Source: Actinomycetota bacterium (GTDB lineage Bacteria; Actinomycetota; Thermoleophilia; Solirubrobacterales; Solirubrobacteraceae). From it: DNA of 64,000 nt. Positions 56,948 through 64,000 of the stretch are shown here, piece after piece. Every line of letters starts with the position of its first letter. Position 1 is the stretch's first letter. The DNA is taken from the NCBI GenBank assembly GCA_005883215.1, contig VAYS01000026.1, positions 62,001-126,000 on the forward strand, in the 5' to 3' direction. Below the pieces are notes generated by a model. It searched no databases. It was given only the letters and a program-made list of their open reading frames with translations, and had not been told where the DNA came from. The translations under genes were made by a program, and so were the position numbers.

Positions 56948-57991
56948 ATGCCCTTGTTCTACGCCAACGTCCTCCAGCCCCTGATCGACGTCTTCGACAA
57001 GGTGCTGGTGTTCATCCACGACCACGTGGTGGGCGGCAGCTGGGGCCTGGCGATCGTCGGGCTGACCGTGCTCGTGCGCGCGCTGCTGCTGCCGCTGACC
57101 CTCAAGCAGGTCAAGTCGATGCAGTCGCTGCAGCGCCTGCAGCCCGAGATCAAGGCGCTGCAGGCCAAGTACAAGGACGACAAGCAGCGCCTCAACCAGG
57201 AGATGATGGGCTTCTACCGGGAGAACAAGGTCAACCCGTTTGGCTCTTGCCTTCCCCTGGTCGCGCAGTTTCCGGTCTTCATCGCGCTCTTCTATCTGCT
57301 GCGCCAGGACCTAAAGCAGCACATCTGCGCCCCGGTGATGAAGGCGGCGGCCAAGCTTGCCACCCCGCCGCTAGCCACGCCGGGAGCGGTGGGCCAGCTC
57401 CCGCCCAACGGCGCCTTCCCGGTCCACTACGCCAACGGCCACAGCTGTAGCCAGGCGGCCCACGCGGTGGGGGGCAGCGGCAACGCGGGCTTCCTGATGA
57501 TCCCCGACATCACGGCGAAGGCCACGGGCGCCGTGCTGATCACGTTGATCGTGCTCTACATCGGCTCCCAGATGGCGTCGAGCCTGCTGATGACGATCAC
57601 CGCCGACCGCAACCAGCGCCTGATGATGATCGGGCTGCCGATCGTCTTCACGCTATTCATCATCAACTTCCCCGCCGGGCTGATCGTCTACTGGATCACC
57701 ACCAACCTGTGGACGATCGTCCAGCAGTACATCGTCCGCCGCCGACACCCGCCGCCGCCCAAGCCGGCCACCGCGCCGGGGGGCGAGCCGTCCTTCGGCG
57801 GCCTGCGGGCGCTGCTGGGCCGCGAGGAGCCGGCCGGCGGCGGCGGCAACGGACGCGCCCGCCGGGGGGACAAGGAGCGCGAGCCGGTGGGGGCGGCCAA
57901 GGGCTCGGGGTTCTCCAAGGGCGCGGGCCGTAGCGGCCCCCCGCCGCCCTCGCCGCGCAAGAAGAAGAAGCGCTCCGGCCGACGGCGGTGA
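56948..57991 (+). CDS. yidC: Membrane protein insertase YidC
   Basis: A 347-residue Oxa1/YidC insertase of the short Gram-positive form without a periplasmic domain. Conserved parts: GLAIVGLTVLVRALLLPLTLKQ with the hydrophilic-groove arginine, MQSLQRLQPEIKALQAKYKDDKQRLNQEMM, NPFGSCLPLVAQFPVFIALFYLL and the late IVYWITTNLWTIVQQYIV helix. The C-terminal tail (about 75 residues) is Lys/Arg/Gly-rich and may contact ribosomes. Its stop overlaps the jag start. Confidence 0.97.
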   Translation: MPLFYANVLQPLIDVFDKVLVFIHDHVVGGSWGLAIVGLTVLVRALLLPLTLKQVKSMQSLQRLQPEIKALQAKYKDDKQRLNQEMMGFYRENKVNPFGSCLPLVAQFPVFIALFYLLRQDLKQHICAPVMKAAAKLATPPLATPGAVGQLPPNGAFPVHYANGHSCSQAAHAVGGSGNAGFLMIPDITAKATGAVLITLIVLYIGSQMASSLLMTITADRNQRLMMIGLPIVFTLFIINFPAGLIVYWITTNLWTIVQQYIVRRRHPPPPKPATAPGGEPSFGGLRALLGREEPAGGGGNGRARRGDKEREPVGAAKGSGFSKGAGRSGPPPPSPRKKKKRSGRRR

Positions 57992-58482
57992 TGGACGAGG
58001 CGCTGCCCGCGGACCGGGGCGACGGGCAGCCGCCCGCCGAGCAGTTGCGCGACCTGGTCGAGACGATCGTCGACGGGCTGGGCATCGACGCGGCGGTCGA
58101 CCTGGATGAGGACGAGGAGACGCTCACGGCGACGATCGAGGGCGAGGAGCTGGGGATCGTCATCGGCCGCCACGGCCAGACGATCGACGCCATCCAGCAC
58201 CTGGCTCAGCGCGTCGTGCTGCGTGACCGCTCGGTGCACAAGGCGATCGTCGTCGACGCCGCCGGCTACCGCGACCGTCGGCGCGCGACGCTAAACGCCC
58301 AGGCCGACGCCGCCGCCGAGGAGGCGGTCCGCCACGGGCGCCCCGTGAGCCTGGACGCGATGAACCCCGGGGAGCGCCGGATCGTTCACGAGCGGCTGCG
58401 CGACCGCCTCGACGTCGAGACCTACAGCGAGGGCAGCGAGCCCGACCGCCACCTCGTCGTGGCGCCCGTAATCGAGCGTTAG
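57991..58482 (+). CDS. jag: Jag/KhpB RNA-binding protein (KH + R3H domains)
   Basis: A 163-residue protein from ATG 57991 (GTG 57988 is also possible), overlapping the yidC stop. The KH domain has GIVIGRHGQTIDAIQHL with the GxxG loop, and the R3H domain has NPGERRIVHERLRD. KhpB homologues bind RNA and influence cell length and wall synthesis in Gram-positive bacteria. The N-terminal Jag_N domain found in Firmicutes is missing, as in other actinobacteria. Confidence 0.94.
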   Translation: MDEALPADRGDGQPPAEQLRDLVETIVDGLGIDAAVDLDEDEETLTATIEGEELGIVIGRHGQTIDAIQHLAQRVVLRDRSVHKAIVVDAAGYRDRRRATLNAQADAAAEEAVRHGRPVSLDAMNPGERRIVHERLRDRLDVETYSEGSEPDRHLVVAPVIER

Positions 58483-58532
58483 GCGGATCTCCCACTTCCC
58501 CGGGCCCGCGTCCGGCCGCCCGCCGGCTGGAG

Positions 58533-58559
58533 GTTTCACGTTTTTCTATACGGTGAAAC
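58533..58559. promoter_or_regulatory. Split parS-like inverted repeat in promoter region
   Basis: GTTTCAC (58533-58539) and GTGAAAC (58553-58559) are perfect 7-bp inverted halves separated by 13 bases; the spacer holds the AT-rich TCTATAC, a plausible -10. The halves equal those of the ParB site parS (TGTTTCACGTGAAACA), but in parS they are adjacent. The site is 11 bases before the LAGLIDADG-like gene and about 1.3 kb before parA. It could be an operator, a diverged parS or a hairpin. Confidence 0.5.
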
Positions 58560-58569
58560 ACGAGCGCGC

Positions 58570-58956
58570 ATGCGCGACCCGGGCGCCCGTGAACCCTCCC
58601 CACCGCTGACCGAGCTCGAGCGCGGCATTCTCGTTGGCGTGCTGATCGGCGAGGGGTCCTTCGGCGGCGACGGCCGCCAGCCGCAGGTGACCCTGCGCAT
58701 GCACGTGCGCCACGAGGCGCTCTTTCGCTGGCTCACCGAACGCTTCCCCCGGAGCCGGTTGTACGGACCTTACGGCCACGGCGGTCGCAGCTACTACCAG
58801 TGGATGGCGCGTGGCCCGGCGCTGGTGCACGACCTGCTGCCGGTGATAGAGGAGGTGCTCGACGAGCGCCTGGACGCCCACGCCGCCGCCCGCCTGGAGG
58901 CGATGAAGGCGCGCTATGCCGACTACATCGAGCGTGTCCGGTCGCGCGCCGCCTGA
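58570..58956 (+). CDS. Small LAGLIDADG-like domain protein
   Basis: A 128-residue protein from ATG 58570. LERGILVGVLIGEGSFGGDG is a LAGLIDADG-type motif (GxLxGEGSF), followed by the typical strands PQVTLRMHVRHEALFRWL and YYQWMARGPALVHDLLPVI. It is a single LAGLIDADG unit, so it would act as a dimer. It stands free between jag and rsmG, not inside an intron or intein, which argues for a domesticated DNA-binding or regulatory protein. It overlaps rsmG by 23 bases. Confidence 0.75.
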   Translation: MRDPGAREPSPPLTELERGILVGVLIGEGSFGGDGRQPQVTLRMHVRHEALFRWLTERFPRSRLYGPYGHGGRSYYQWMARGPALVHDLLPVIEEVLDERLDAHAAARLEAMKARYADYIERVRSRAA

Positions 58957-59659
58957 CCTGGCGCCCGCGGTCCGCGCGCGCCTGGGCGAGCTCGTCGCCC
59001 GCCACGGCGCCCCCGGGGGCGCCGACGCGTGTCTCGCCCGCCTCCTGGAGCTGCTGGCCGCCGATCCCCATGCGCCGACCGCGGTCCGCGACCCCGCACG
59101 GGCGGTCGAATCCCACATCGCCGACTCCCTCGCCGGGCTGGAGCTAGCGGCGGTGCGAGCGGCGCGCACGCTGGCCGACGTCGGCTCGGGCGCCGGCTTC
59201 CCCGGTCTTCCCCTCGCCTGTTCGCTGCCCCACGCGCGGATCGCCCTAGTCGAGAGCGCCGGCCGCAAGGCGTCCTATCTGACTCGCACGGCCCGGGCCC
59301 TGGGGCGGGACAACGTAGAGGTCGTGGCCCGCCGCGCCGAGCAGTGGCGCGAAGGGCGCGGATCCCAGGACGCCGTGCTGGCGCGGGCGCTGGCCCCGCT
59401 GGGCGTGATCCTCGAGTATGCGGCGCCGCTGCTGCGAGACGGCGGGGTGGCGGTCGCCTGGAAGGGGCGTCGGGATCCCGACGAGGAGCGGGCGGGCGGG
59501 CGCGCCGCCGAGGCGCTGGGCTTCGATGGCGGCCAGGTGATCCCCGTCGCCGGTCCGGCCGGCGCCCAGGCGCGATACCTGCACCTCTACCTAAAGGTTC
59601 GTCCCACCCCCGAACGATTTCCGCGTCGCGCGGGAATGGCTGCAAAGCGCCCCCTTTGA
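58934..59659 (+). CDS. rsmG: 16S rRNA (guanine-N7)-methyltransferase RsmG
   Basis: A 241-residue SAM methyltransferase; GTG 58934 is the likely start. Motif I is DVGSGAGFPGLPLA, then VESAGRKASYL, with DAVLARALAPL as the family motif before the substrate site. It methylates G527 of 16S rRNA in the 530 loop. The position before parA-parB is the standard origin order (gidB). A 236-bp gap to parA holds no other gene I can recognise, only a presumable parA promoter. Confidence 0.93.
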   Translation: MSGRAPPDLAPAVRARLGELVARHGAPGGADACLARLLELLAADPHAPTAVRDPARAVESHIADSLAGLELAAVRAARTLADVGSGAGFPGLPLACSLPHARIALVESAGRKASYLTRTARALGRDNVEVVARRAEQWREGRGSQDAVLARALAPLGVILEYAAPLLRDGGVAVAWKGRRDPDEERAGGRAAEALGFDGGQVIPVAGPAGAQARYLHLYLKVRPTPERFPRRAGMAAKRPL

Positions 59660-59895
59660 CCCCGTCCGACGCGCGCTCGTGCGACCGAGAGGCCGAGTCG
59701 CCTGTGGGGGGCCGCGCCCCAGCCAGAACCTGTGCTTGAGGGTGTGGCCCGCAAACCGCGGACGGCGGCCAACGGCGATTCAGCTGGACGGGCGGGCGCA
59801 TGGAGTTCGCCCCCGAACCGCCCCACGGCGGACGCCGCCGACGAGGGGTTTTCCGCGCGCGCGTCCGACCGTGCCTGACGCTAGCGTGCGCGCCG

Positions 59896-60654
59896 ATGAC
59901 CACCGTGTATGCGATCGCCAATCAGAAGGGCGGCGTGGGCAAGACGACCACGGCGGTCAACATGGCGGCGTGCATCGCCGAGGCCGGCTACCGGACCCTG
60001 CTGGTGGACGCCGACCCGCAGGCCAACGCCACCGTCGGACTGGGCTTTCCCCGCGACTGCAGCCCCGGCCTGTATGACCTGCTGGCTGGCCGCGCCGAGC
60101 CCGAGGGCGTGGTGCGCGAGACGACGGTGGCGGACCTGAGGTTGCTCCCCGCCGGGCGCGACTTGGCCGCCGCCAACCTCGAGTTGCCGCGGGAGGCCGG
60201 CTCCGAGGGCCGTCTGCGCGAGGTGCTCCAGCCCATCCGCGAGAGCTACGCCTACCTGCTGGTCGACTGCCCGCCGTCGCTGGGTCCCCTGACCGTCAAT
60301 GCACTGGTCGCCGCCAACCGGGTGCTCGTCCCCGTCCAGACCGAGTACTTCGCGCTCGAGGGCCTGGCCGGCCTGCTCGACACGCTCGACCTGATCCGGC
60401 GCGAGCTGAACCCCGCGCTGACGGTGGCCGGCATGCTGCTGACCATGCACGACGGTCGCACGCGCCTGGCCCAGGATGTGGAGCGCGAGGTACGCGAGCA
60501 CTTCCCCGAGCTGGTCTTCCGCACCGTCATCCCCCGCAACGTGCGCGTGAGCGAGGCGCCCAGCTTCGGGCTACCGGTGACCCACCACGATCCTCATTGC
60601 TCGGGCGCCGAGGCGTACTTCGATCTGGCAAAGGAGGTGGCCGCGCGTGGCTGA
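59896..60654 (+). CDS. parA: Chromosome partitioning ATPase ParA (Soj)
   Basis: A 252-residue ParA/Soj protein starting at ATG 59896. Deviant Walker A is NQKGGVGKTTTAVNMA with the signature lysine, Walker A' is LLVDADPQANAT, Walker B YLLVDCPPSLG. The short form without N-terminal HTH is the chromosomal type Ib. ParA forms ATP-dependent gradients on the nucleoid and moves ParB-parS complexes. It overlaps parB by eight bases. Confidence 0.97.
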   Translation: MTTVYAIANQKGGVGKTTTAVNMAACIAEAGYRTLLVDADPQANATVGLGFPRDCSPGLYDLLAGRAEPEGVVRETTVADLRLLPAGRDLAAANLELPREAGSEGRLREVLQPIRESYAYLLVDCPPSLGPLTVNALVAANRVLVPVQTEYFALEGLAGLLDTLDLIRRELNPALTVAGMLLTMHDGRTRLAQDVEREVREHFPELVFRTVIPRNVRVSEAPSFGLPVTHHDPHCSGAEAYFDLAKEVAARG

Positions 60655-61528
60655 CCAACGACGGGGCATGGGCCGGGGCCTGGCGGCGATCCTGGCGGTG
60701 TCGGGCACCTCGCCGCGCGACGAGCTGCGCGAGCTCGGGGTCGACCTGCTCCATCCCAACCCGCACCAGCCGCGGCGTAAGTTCGATCAGCAGGCGCTTG
60801 CCGCGCTCGCGGAATCGGTGCGCGAGCGGGGCCTGCTCCAGCCCGTGCTCGTGCGCCCGCGCGAGGGGGGTGGCTACGAGCTGATCGCCGGTGAGCGCCG
60901 CTGGCGCGCCGCGCGCGCCGCGGGGCTCAAGACCATCCCCGCGTTGGTCCGGCCGCAGAACGACGCGGCGAGCCTCGAGCTCGCGCTGATCGAGAACATG
61001 GCGCGCGAGGACCTAAATCCGGTCGAGCAGGCACGGGCGTGCGCCGCCCTGGTCGAGGAGCTCGGGCTCACACGCGAGGAGGTCGGCCTGCGCGTCGGTC
61101 GCAGCCGGGTCGCGGTTTCGAACCTGCTCCGCCTGCTCGAGCTTCCCGACGAGGCGCTCGAGCTGATGGAGGCGGGCGAGCTCAGCGAAGGCCACGGCCG
61201 GGCGTTGCTGCTGGCGTCTGATCACGCCGATCGACGCCGCCTGGCGCGGGGGGCCGCCCAGGGCCAATGGTCGGTCAGAGTCCTCGAGCAGCGTGCCCGC
61301 GAGGCGAACGCCCCCGCCCGCCGCCCCGGCCGTTCGACGGCTGCCCGGGGAACTCATCCCGACCAGGAGGCGGCGGTGGAACAGATCGCCGAGGCCCTCT
61401 CGAGTGCCCTCGGCGCGGAGGTTCGCGTACGCACCCGAGGCGCCGGCTACCGCGCCGAGCTGGCCTTCTCCTCGCTCGACGAAGCGCTGGCCCTGGCCCG
61501 CCGCCTGCGCCCGCGCGCGGTCGCCTGA
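60647..61528 (+). CDS. parB: Chromosome partitioning protein ParB (Spo0J)
   Basis: A 293-residue ParB from GTG 60647. The N-terminal CTPase domain has PNPHQPRRKFD, the CTP-binding GERRWRAARAAG and ALIENMAREDLNPVEQA. The helix-turn-helix domain (LTREEVGLRVGRSRVAVSNLLRLL, then GELSEGHGRALL) binds parS. A linker and a C-terminal dimerisation domain (AEALSSALGAEVRVR) follow. I found no perfect parS in the window; the split repeat at 58533-58559 carries the two half-sites. Confidence 0.97.
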   Translation: MADQRRGMGRGLAAILAVSGTSPRDELRELGVDLLHPNPHQPRRKFDQQALAALAESVRERGLLQPVLVRPREGGGYELIAGERRWRAARAAGLKTIPALVRPQNDAASLELALIENMAREDLNPVEQARACAALVEELGLTREEVGLRVGRSRVAVSNLLRLLELPDEALELMEAGELSEGHGRALLLASDHADRRRLARGAAQGQWSVRVLEQRAREANAPARRPGRSTAARGTHPDQEAAVEQIAEALSSALGAEVRVRTRGAGYRAELAFSSLDEALALARRLRPRAVA

Positions 61529-61574
61529 GCCGGGATCGTCGCCGTCTGCGCGGCGCTAGACTCGGCCGGCGAGC

Positions 61575-61648
<74 letters not shown>

Positions 61649-61685
61649 TCGGATCTGCCTTGGCCTCAGCCTCCGGCCCCCGCTG

Positions 61686-63974
61686 CTAGCCGCCGGTGCG
61701 CACGCCGGTATAAGCCGCCCCGCTGTCGACGCCCAAAGCGGGGTTGGACTTCGTCCCCATCAGCACGCAGGTGGTGGGGGACTGGCAGCTCACCCCCGCG
61801 ATATCGGGCTCGTGCTCGGCGTCTGCGACGGGCGGCCCGAACTGGTCCAGCGAATGCGTACCCCAGTTGTCGGTCGTCGTGATCACGTAGCCGCGCTTCG
61901 CACCGGCGACGCACACGCCGTCGGCCGGACAGGCCACGGCCTCGAGGGCGAGGGGGTCGGCCGGGTCGATCGTGTTCTTGATCCGCATGGAGTTCCAGTG
62001 CCGCAGCGCCGGGTCGGTCGTGGTCACCACCTGGCCGCCGTTGGTGGGTTCGTTGCCGCCGCCTCCGACGGCGGTGCAGGAGCTCGGCGAGGAGCAGCTG
62101 ATCGCCTTGAATGCGTCGACGGCATCTGCGTCGGTGGCGACCCAAGACCACTGAGCCCGGCCCCCGACGACCTGGAGCGTGCCGCGGTAGATCGACTCCG
62201 AGCCGGCGACCAGACATACCGTGGGCGTCGGACAAGCCATCGCCGCCAGGGTCTCGGCCGGCGCGGTGGGGATCGGGCCGGCCTGCCACAGCGATTGCGC
62301 ACCGTCGAAGGTGGTGAAGACCGCGCCGCTGCCGGCCCCGTAGCACTGGTTGGGGGTGACGCACATTCCGCCCCCCGGGCCCGCGGTGACGTCGCCGGCG
62401 GCGAAGCGGAAGTTCCACGTCCGACCGGCGTCGGGGCTGGCGAGCACCTTTGACTTTCCGATCACCAGGCACTGCGGGTAGGCGAGGCAGGAGACCGCGG
62501 CGGCGTCGAGCGAGGTGATGCCCGGGAAGGGTGCCGTCCAGAACTGCCCGCCCGACGTCGTCTTGCCAATGTCCCCCTTGCCCGCGCCGACGCACACGCC
62601 GCTCGGGGCGCCGGCGGGGCAGTCGAGCACCCTCAGCGCGGGGACATCATTGACCAAAGTCCAATCCACCCCGGCATTGGCGGTCTCGGACCACCCGGCC
62701 GCGGCTCCGACCGCGGTACACGATGCGTTCGGTCCCGGGGGCGCGCCGCGAGCGCAGCCGATGCCGACCAAGTCCTTAGTGCTGGTTGTGCGGCGCGTCC
62801 ACGTGGGGTGCGGGGAGCCGGCGTCGATGGTGCGGAGCGCCGCGCCCGCCGGCTTGGAGGTGATCCCCACGCACACGTTGACCTGGGGGCAATCGAGCGA
62901 CGCGAGCACGGCTCCTTCCTTGCCCGGCAGTACATAGGGGTCACTCCACGCCGTCCACGGGGGGGAGATCGTTGTCGCCATGCCGCCGTTGTCGGCCGCC
63001 GTGCATCGATCCGGTGCGTCACACGCGATCGCGGTGGGGATGCCGAACGGTGCTGGCCCCACTACCTCGCTAGCCGTGGTGCCACGCAGGATCGCGCTGC
63101 CGGCCTCGTTCATCCCCGTAATACCGACCAGGACGCAGAGCCCGTCGGCCGGGCAGGCAAGATGGGTGTACGAGAGGGCGGGCGTAGAGCGCACCGGCTT
63201 GGCCCGCCGCGCCACCCGACGGCTCCGGGCTCGCCGCGTCCTCGGCGCGCTACTCCCGCGGCGCGGACGGATGCGGGTTCGGCGGCCCCTGGGAGCCCTG
63301 CGGACGCGCCGGCCCCGGGCCGACCGCCGGCCCCGGGCCGACGTACGAGCCGGCCCGAGCGCGATCCAGGTGCGCCCGTCGTCCGTCGAGCGCCAGATGC
63401 CCCCCGCCGGTCCGACGATCACGCAGGTGCTGGATGCGCCCGGATAGCAGGCCACGTCGGCTCCGACCTGGGTCGTCCCGCTAGCAGCGGTGCGCGCGGG
63501 CGGGAGCGGATGGGCGACGTCTGACCAGGTCGCGCCTGCGTCCTCGCTGCGAAACACGTGCGTCTTGGCGCTGGTCGTGCCGCCACCGCCGCTCGGGGTG
63601 CCGTCGCCGCTCGAGATCGTGATGCACCGCTGTCCGGCGCAGGTAACGGCGAGCAGCTTCTCCGTCGGTCCGCCGATCGGCACCCCCGACCAGGCCAAGG
63701 GCGGGGAGCCGGCGCCGGAGCGCAGCACCCAGCCGCCGGTGCCGACGGCGACGCACTGCCCCGGCGCCGAGCACGAGGCGCCCAGCAGCTTCGGGCTGCG
63801 GTCGAGCCAGGTCCACGGTGAGCGAATCCCCTGCGCACCGGCGCCAGGCGCGGAGGCCCCGATCAAGGCGATCGCCACTGGCACACACCACCGGATACGC
63901 TGGGCGCAGCTCCGTGCGATGGGGCGTGCGACCACGATGCGACACCGTACCCCACTCGCACGACTGGCTAGCAC
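61686..63974 (-). CDS. Secreted beta-propeller-like (BNR/sialidase-type repeat) protein, unknown function
   Basis: A 762-residue protein from GTG 63974 (GTG 63935 also possible). A signal peptide ends near APGAGAQG. Repeats of about 45-55 residues contain SxDxGxTW-type BNR motifs (FRSEDAGATWSDV, WRSTDDGRTWIAL, ASPDAGRTWNF) and regularly spaced cysteine pairs (CSAPGQC, CAGQRC, CPADGLC, CSSPSSC), consistent with a disulfide-stabilised beta-propeller. No catalytic residues are evident. Residues about 205-262 are an Arg-rich stretch unlike the rest, where another frame reads as a Pro/Gly linker up to a stop, so a pair of frame errors is possible. Confidence 0.75.
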   Translation of the reverse strand: MLASRASGVRCRIVVARPIARSCAQRIRWCVPVAIALIGASAPGAGAQGIRSPWTWLDRSPKLLGASCSAPGQCVAVGTGGWVLRSGAGSPPLAWSGVPIGGPTEKLLAVTCAGQRCITISSGDGTPSGGGGTTSAKTHVFRSEDAGATWSDVAHPLPPARTAASGTTQVGADVACYPGASSTCVIVGPAGGIWRSTDDGRTWIALGPARTSARGRRSARGRRVRRAPRGRRTRIRPRRGSSAPRTRRARSRRVARRAKPVRSTPALSYTHLACPADGLCVLVGITGMNEAGSAILRGTTASEVVGPAPFGIPTAIACDAPDRCTAADNGGMATTISPPWTAWSDPYVLPGKEGAVLASLDCPQVNVCVGITSKPAGAALRTIDAGSPHPTWTRRTTSTKDLVGIGCARGAPPGPNASCTAVGAAAGWSETANAGVDWTLVNDVPALRVLDCPAGAPSGVCVGAGKGDIGKTTSGGQFWTAPFPGITSLDAAAVSCLAYPQCLVIGKSKVLASPDAGRTWNFRFAAGDVTAGPGGGMCVTPNQCYGAGSGAVFTTFDGAQSLWQAGPIPTAPAETLAAMACPTPTVCLVAGSESIYRGTLQVVGGRAQWSWVATDADAVDAFKAISCSSPSSCTAVGGGGNEPTNGGQVVTTTDPALRHWNSMRIKNTIDPADPLALEAVACPADGVCVAGAKRGYVITTTDNWGTHSLDQFGPPVADAEHEPDIAGVSCQSPTTCVLMGTKSNPALGVDSGAAYTGVRTGG

Positions 63975-64000
63975 TGCTTCGCTGGCGCTCGCCGTCCTCG

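Noticed and set aside
58533-58559. Functional canonical parS
   Set aside because: The half-sites are separated by 13 bp, whereas ParB binds a contiguous 16-bp palindrome; reported only as a split parS-like repeat.

Overview
This is a very GC-rich bacterial chromosome segment that spans the replication-origin neighbourhood. The organism is most likely an actinomycete of the class Thermoleophilia (Solirubrobacterales-like). The reasons are the actinobacterial FHA / PP2C / penicillin-binding protein / PASTA-kinase division operon, DUF3105 and LytR_C proteins, a GyrB carrying the long TOPRIM-region insertion, many GTG/TTG starts, four-base start/stop overlaps, and few Shine-Dalgarno-led genes. 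The lineage is inferred from gene content, not from a marker-gene tree.

Layout. 1-5 kb: a LigD-type ATP-dependent DNA ligase cut by the window edge, a thioredoxin-fold GST N-domain protein, a DNA methyltransferase, inorganic pyrophosphatase, a haloalkane dehalogenase and a Tat-exported carbonic anhydrase. 5-14 kb: an SDR dehydrogenase diverging from a two-gene acetone carboxylase operon whose alpha and gamma subunits are fused, then a lipase-like hydrolase, a DUF3105 membrane protein and a sigma-70 factor with a perfect consensus promoter. 14-31 kb: a surface polysaccharide locus. It has an ATP-grasp ligase, an initiating sugar-phosphate transferase, three glycosyltransferases, a flippase, a frameshifted O-antigen polymerase/ligase, a FlgD-Ig-like protein, phosphosulfolactate synthase, a LytR_C protein, a NDP-sugar 4,6-dehydratase, a DUF354 protein and a DegT aminotransferase; DedA and UppP (undecaprenyl carrier recycling) flank it. 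32-43 kb: a cell-wall signalling block with three Ser/Thr kinases, two FHA proteins, a PP2C phosphatase (frameshifted here), a class B PBP and D-Ala-D-Ala ligase. RodA/FtsW is absent from its usual slot. 43-46 kb: small membrane proteins, prephenate dehydratase and an HNH protein.

46-61.5 kb: the origin core. On the minus strand are dnaA-dnaN-recF-dciA (ending at a clear terminator) and gyrB-gyrA; on the plus strand are rpmH-rnpA-yidD-yidC-jag, a small LAGLIDADG-like gene, rsmG, parA and parB. Divergence at dnaA/rpmH and three related TGTGNNCAG motifs between dnaN and dnaA place the origin here. A tRNA-Ile(GAT) and a secreted beta-propeller-like protein close the window.

Notable observations: the alpha-gamma acetone carboxylase fusion; a compact structured minus-strand element downstream of gyrA whose hairpin loop presents an almost complete complement of the 16S rRNA 3' end and which ends in a strong terminator; a split parS-like inverted repeat in front of the LAGLIDADG-like gene; a discoidin-like domain shared by a kinase and a zinc-ribbon membrane protein; and several envelope genes that each appear to have lost an internal segment, which could be real decay or an assembly fault.
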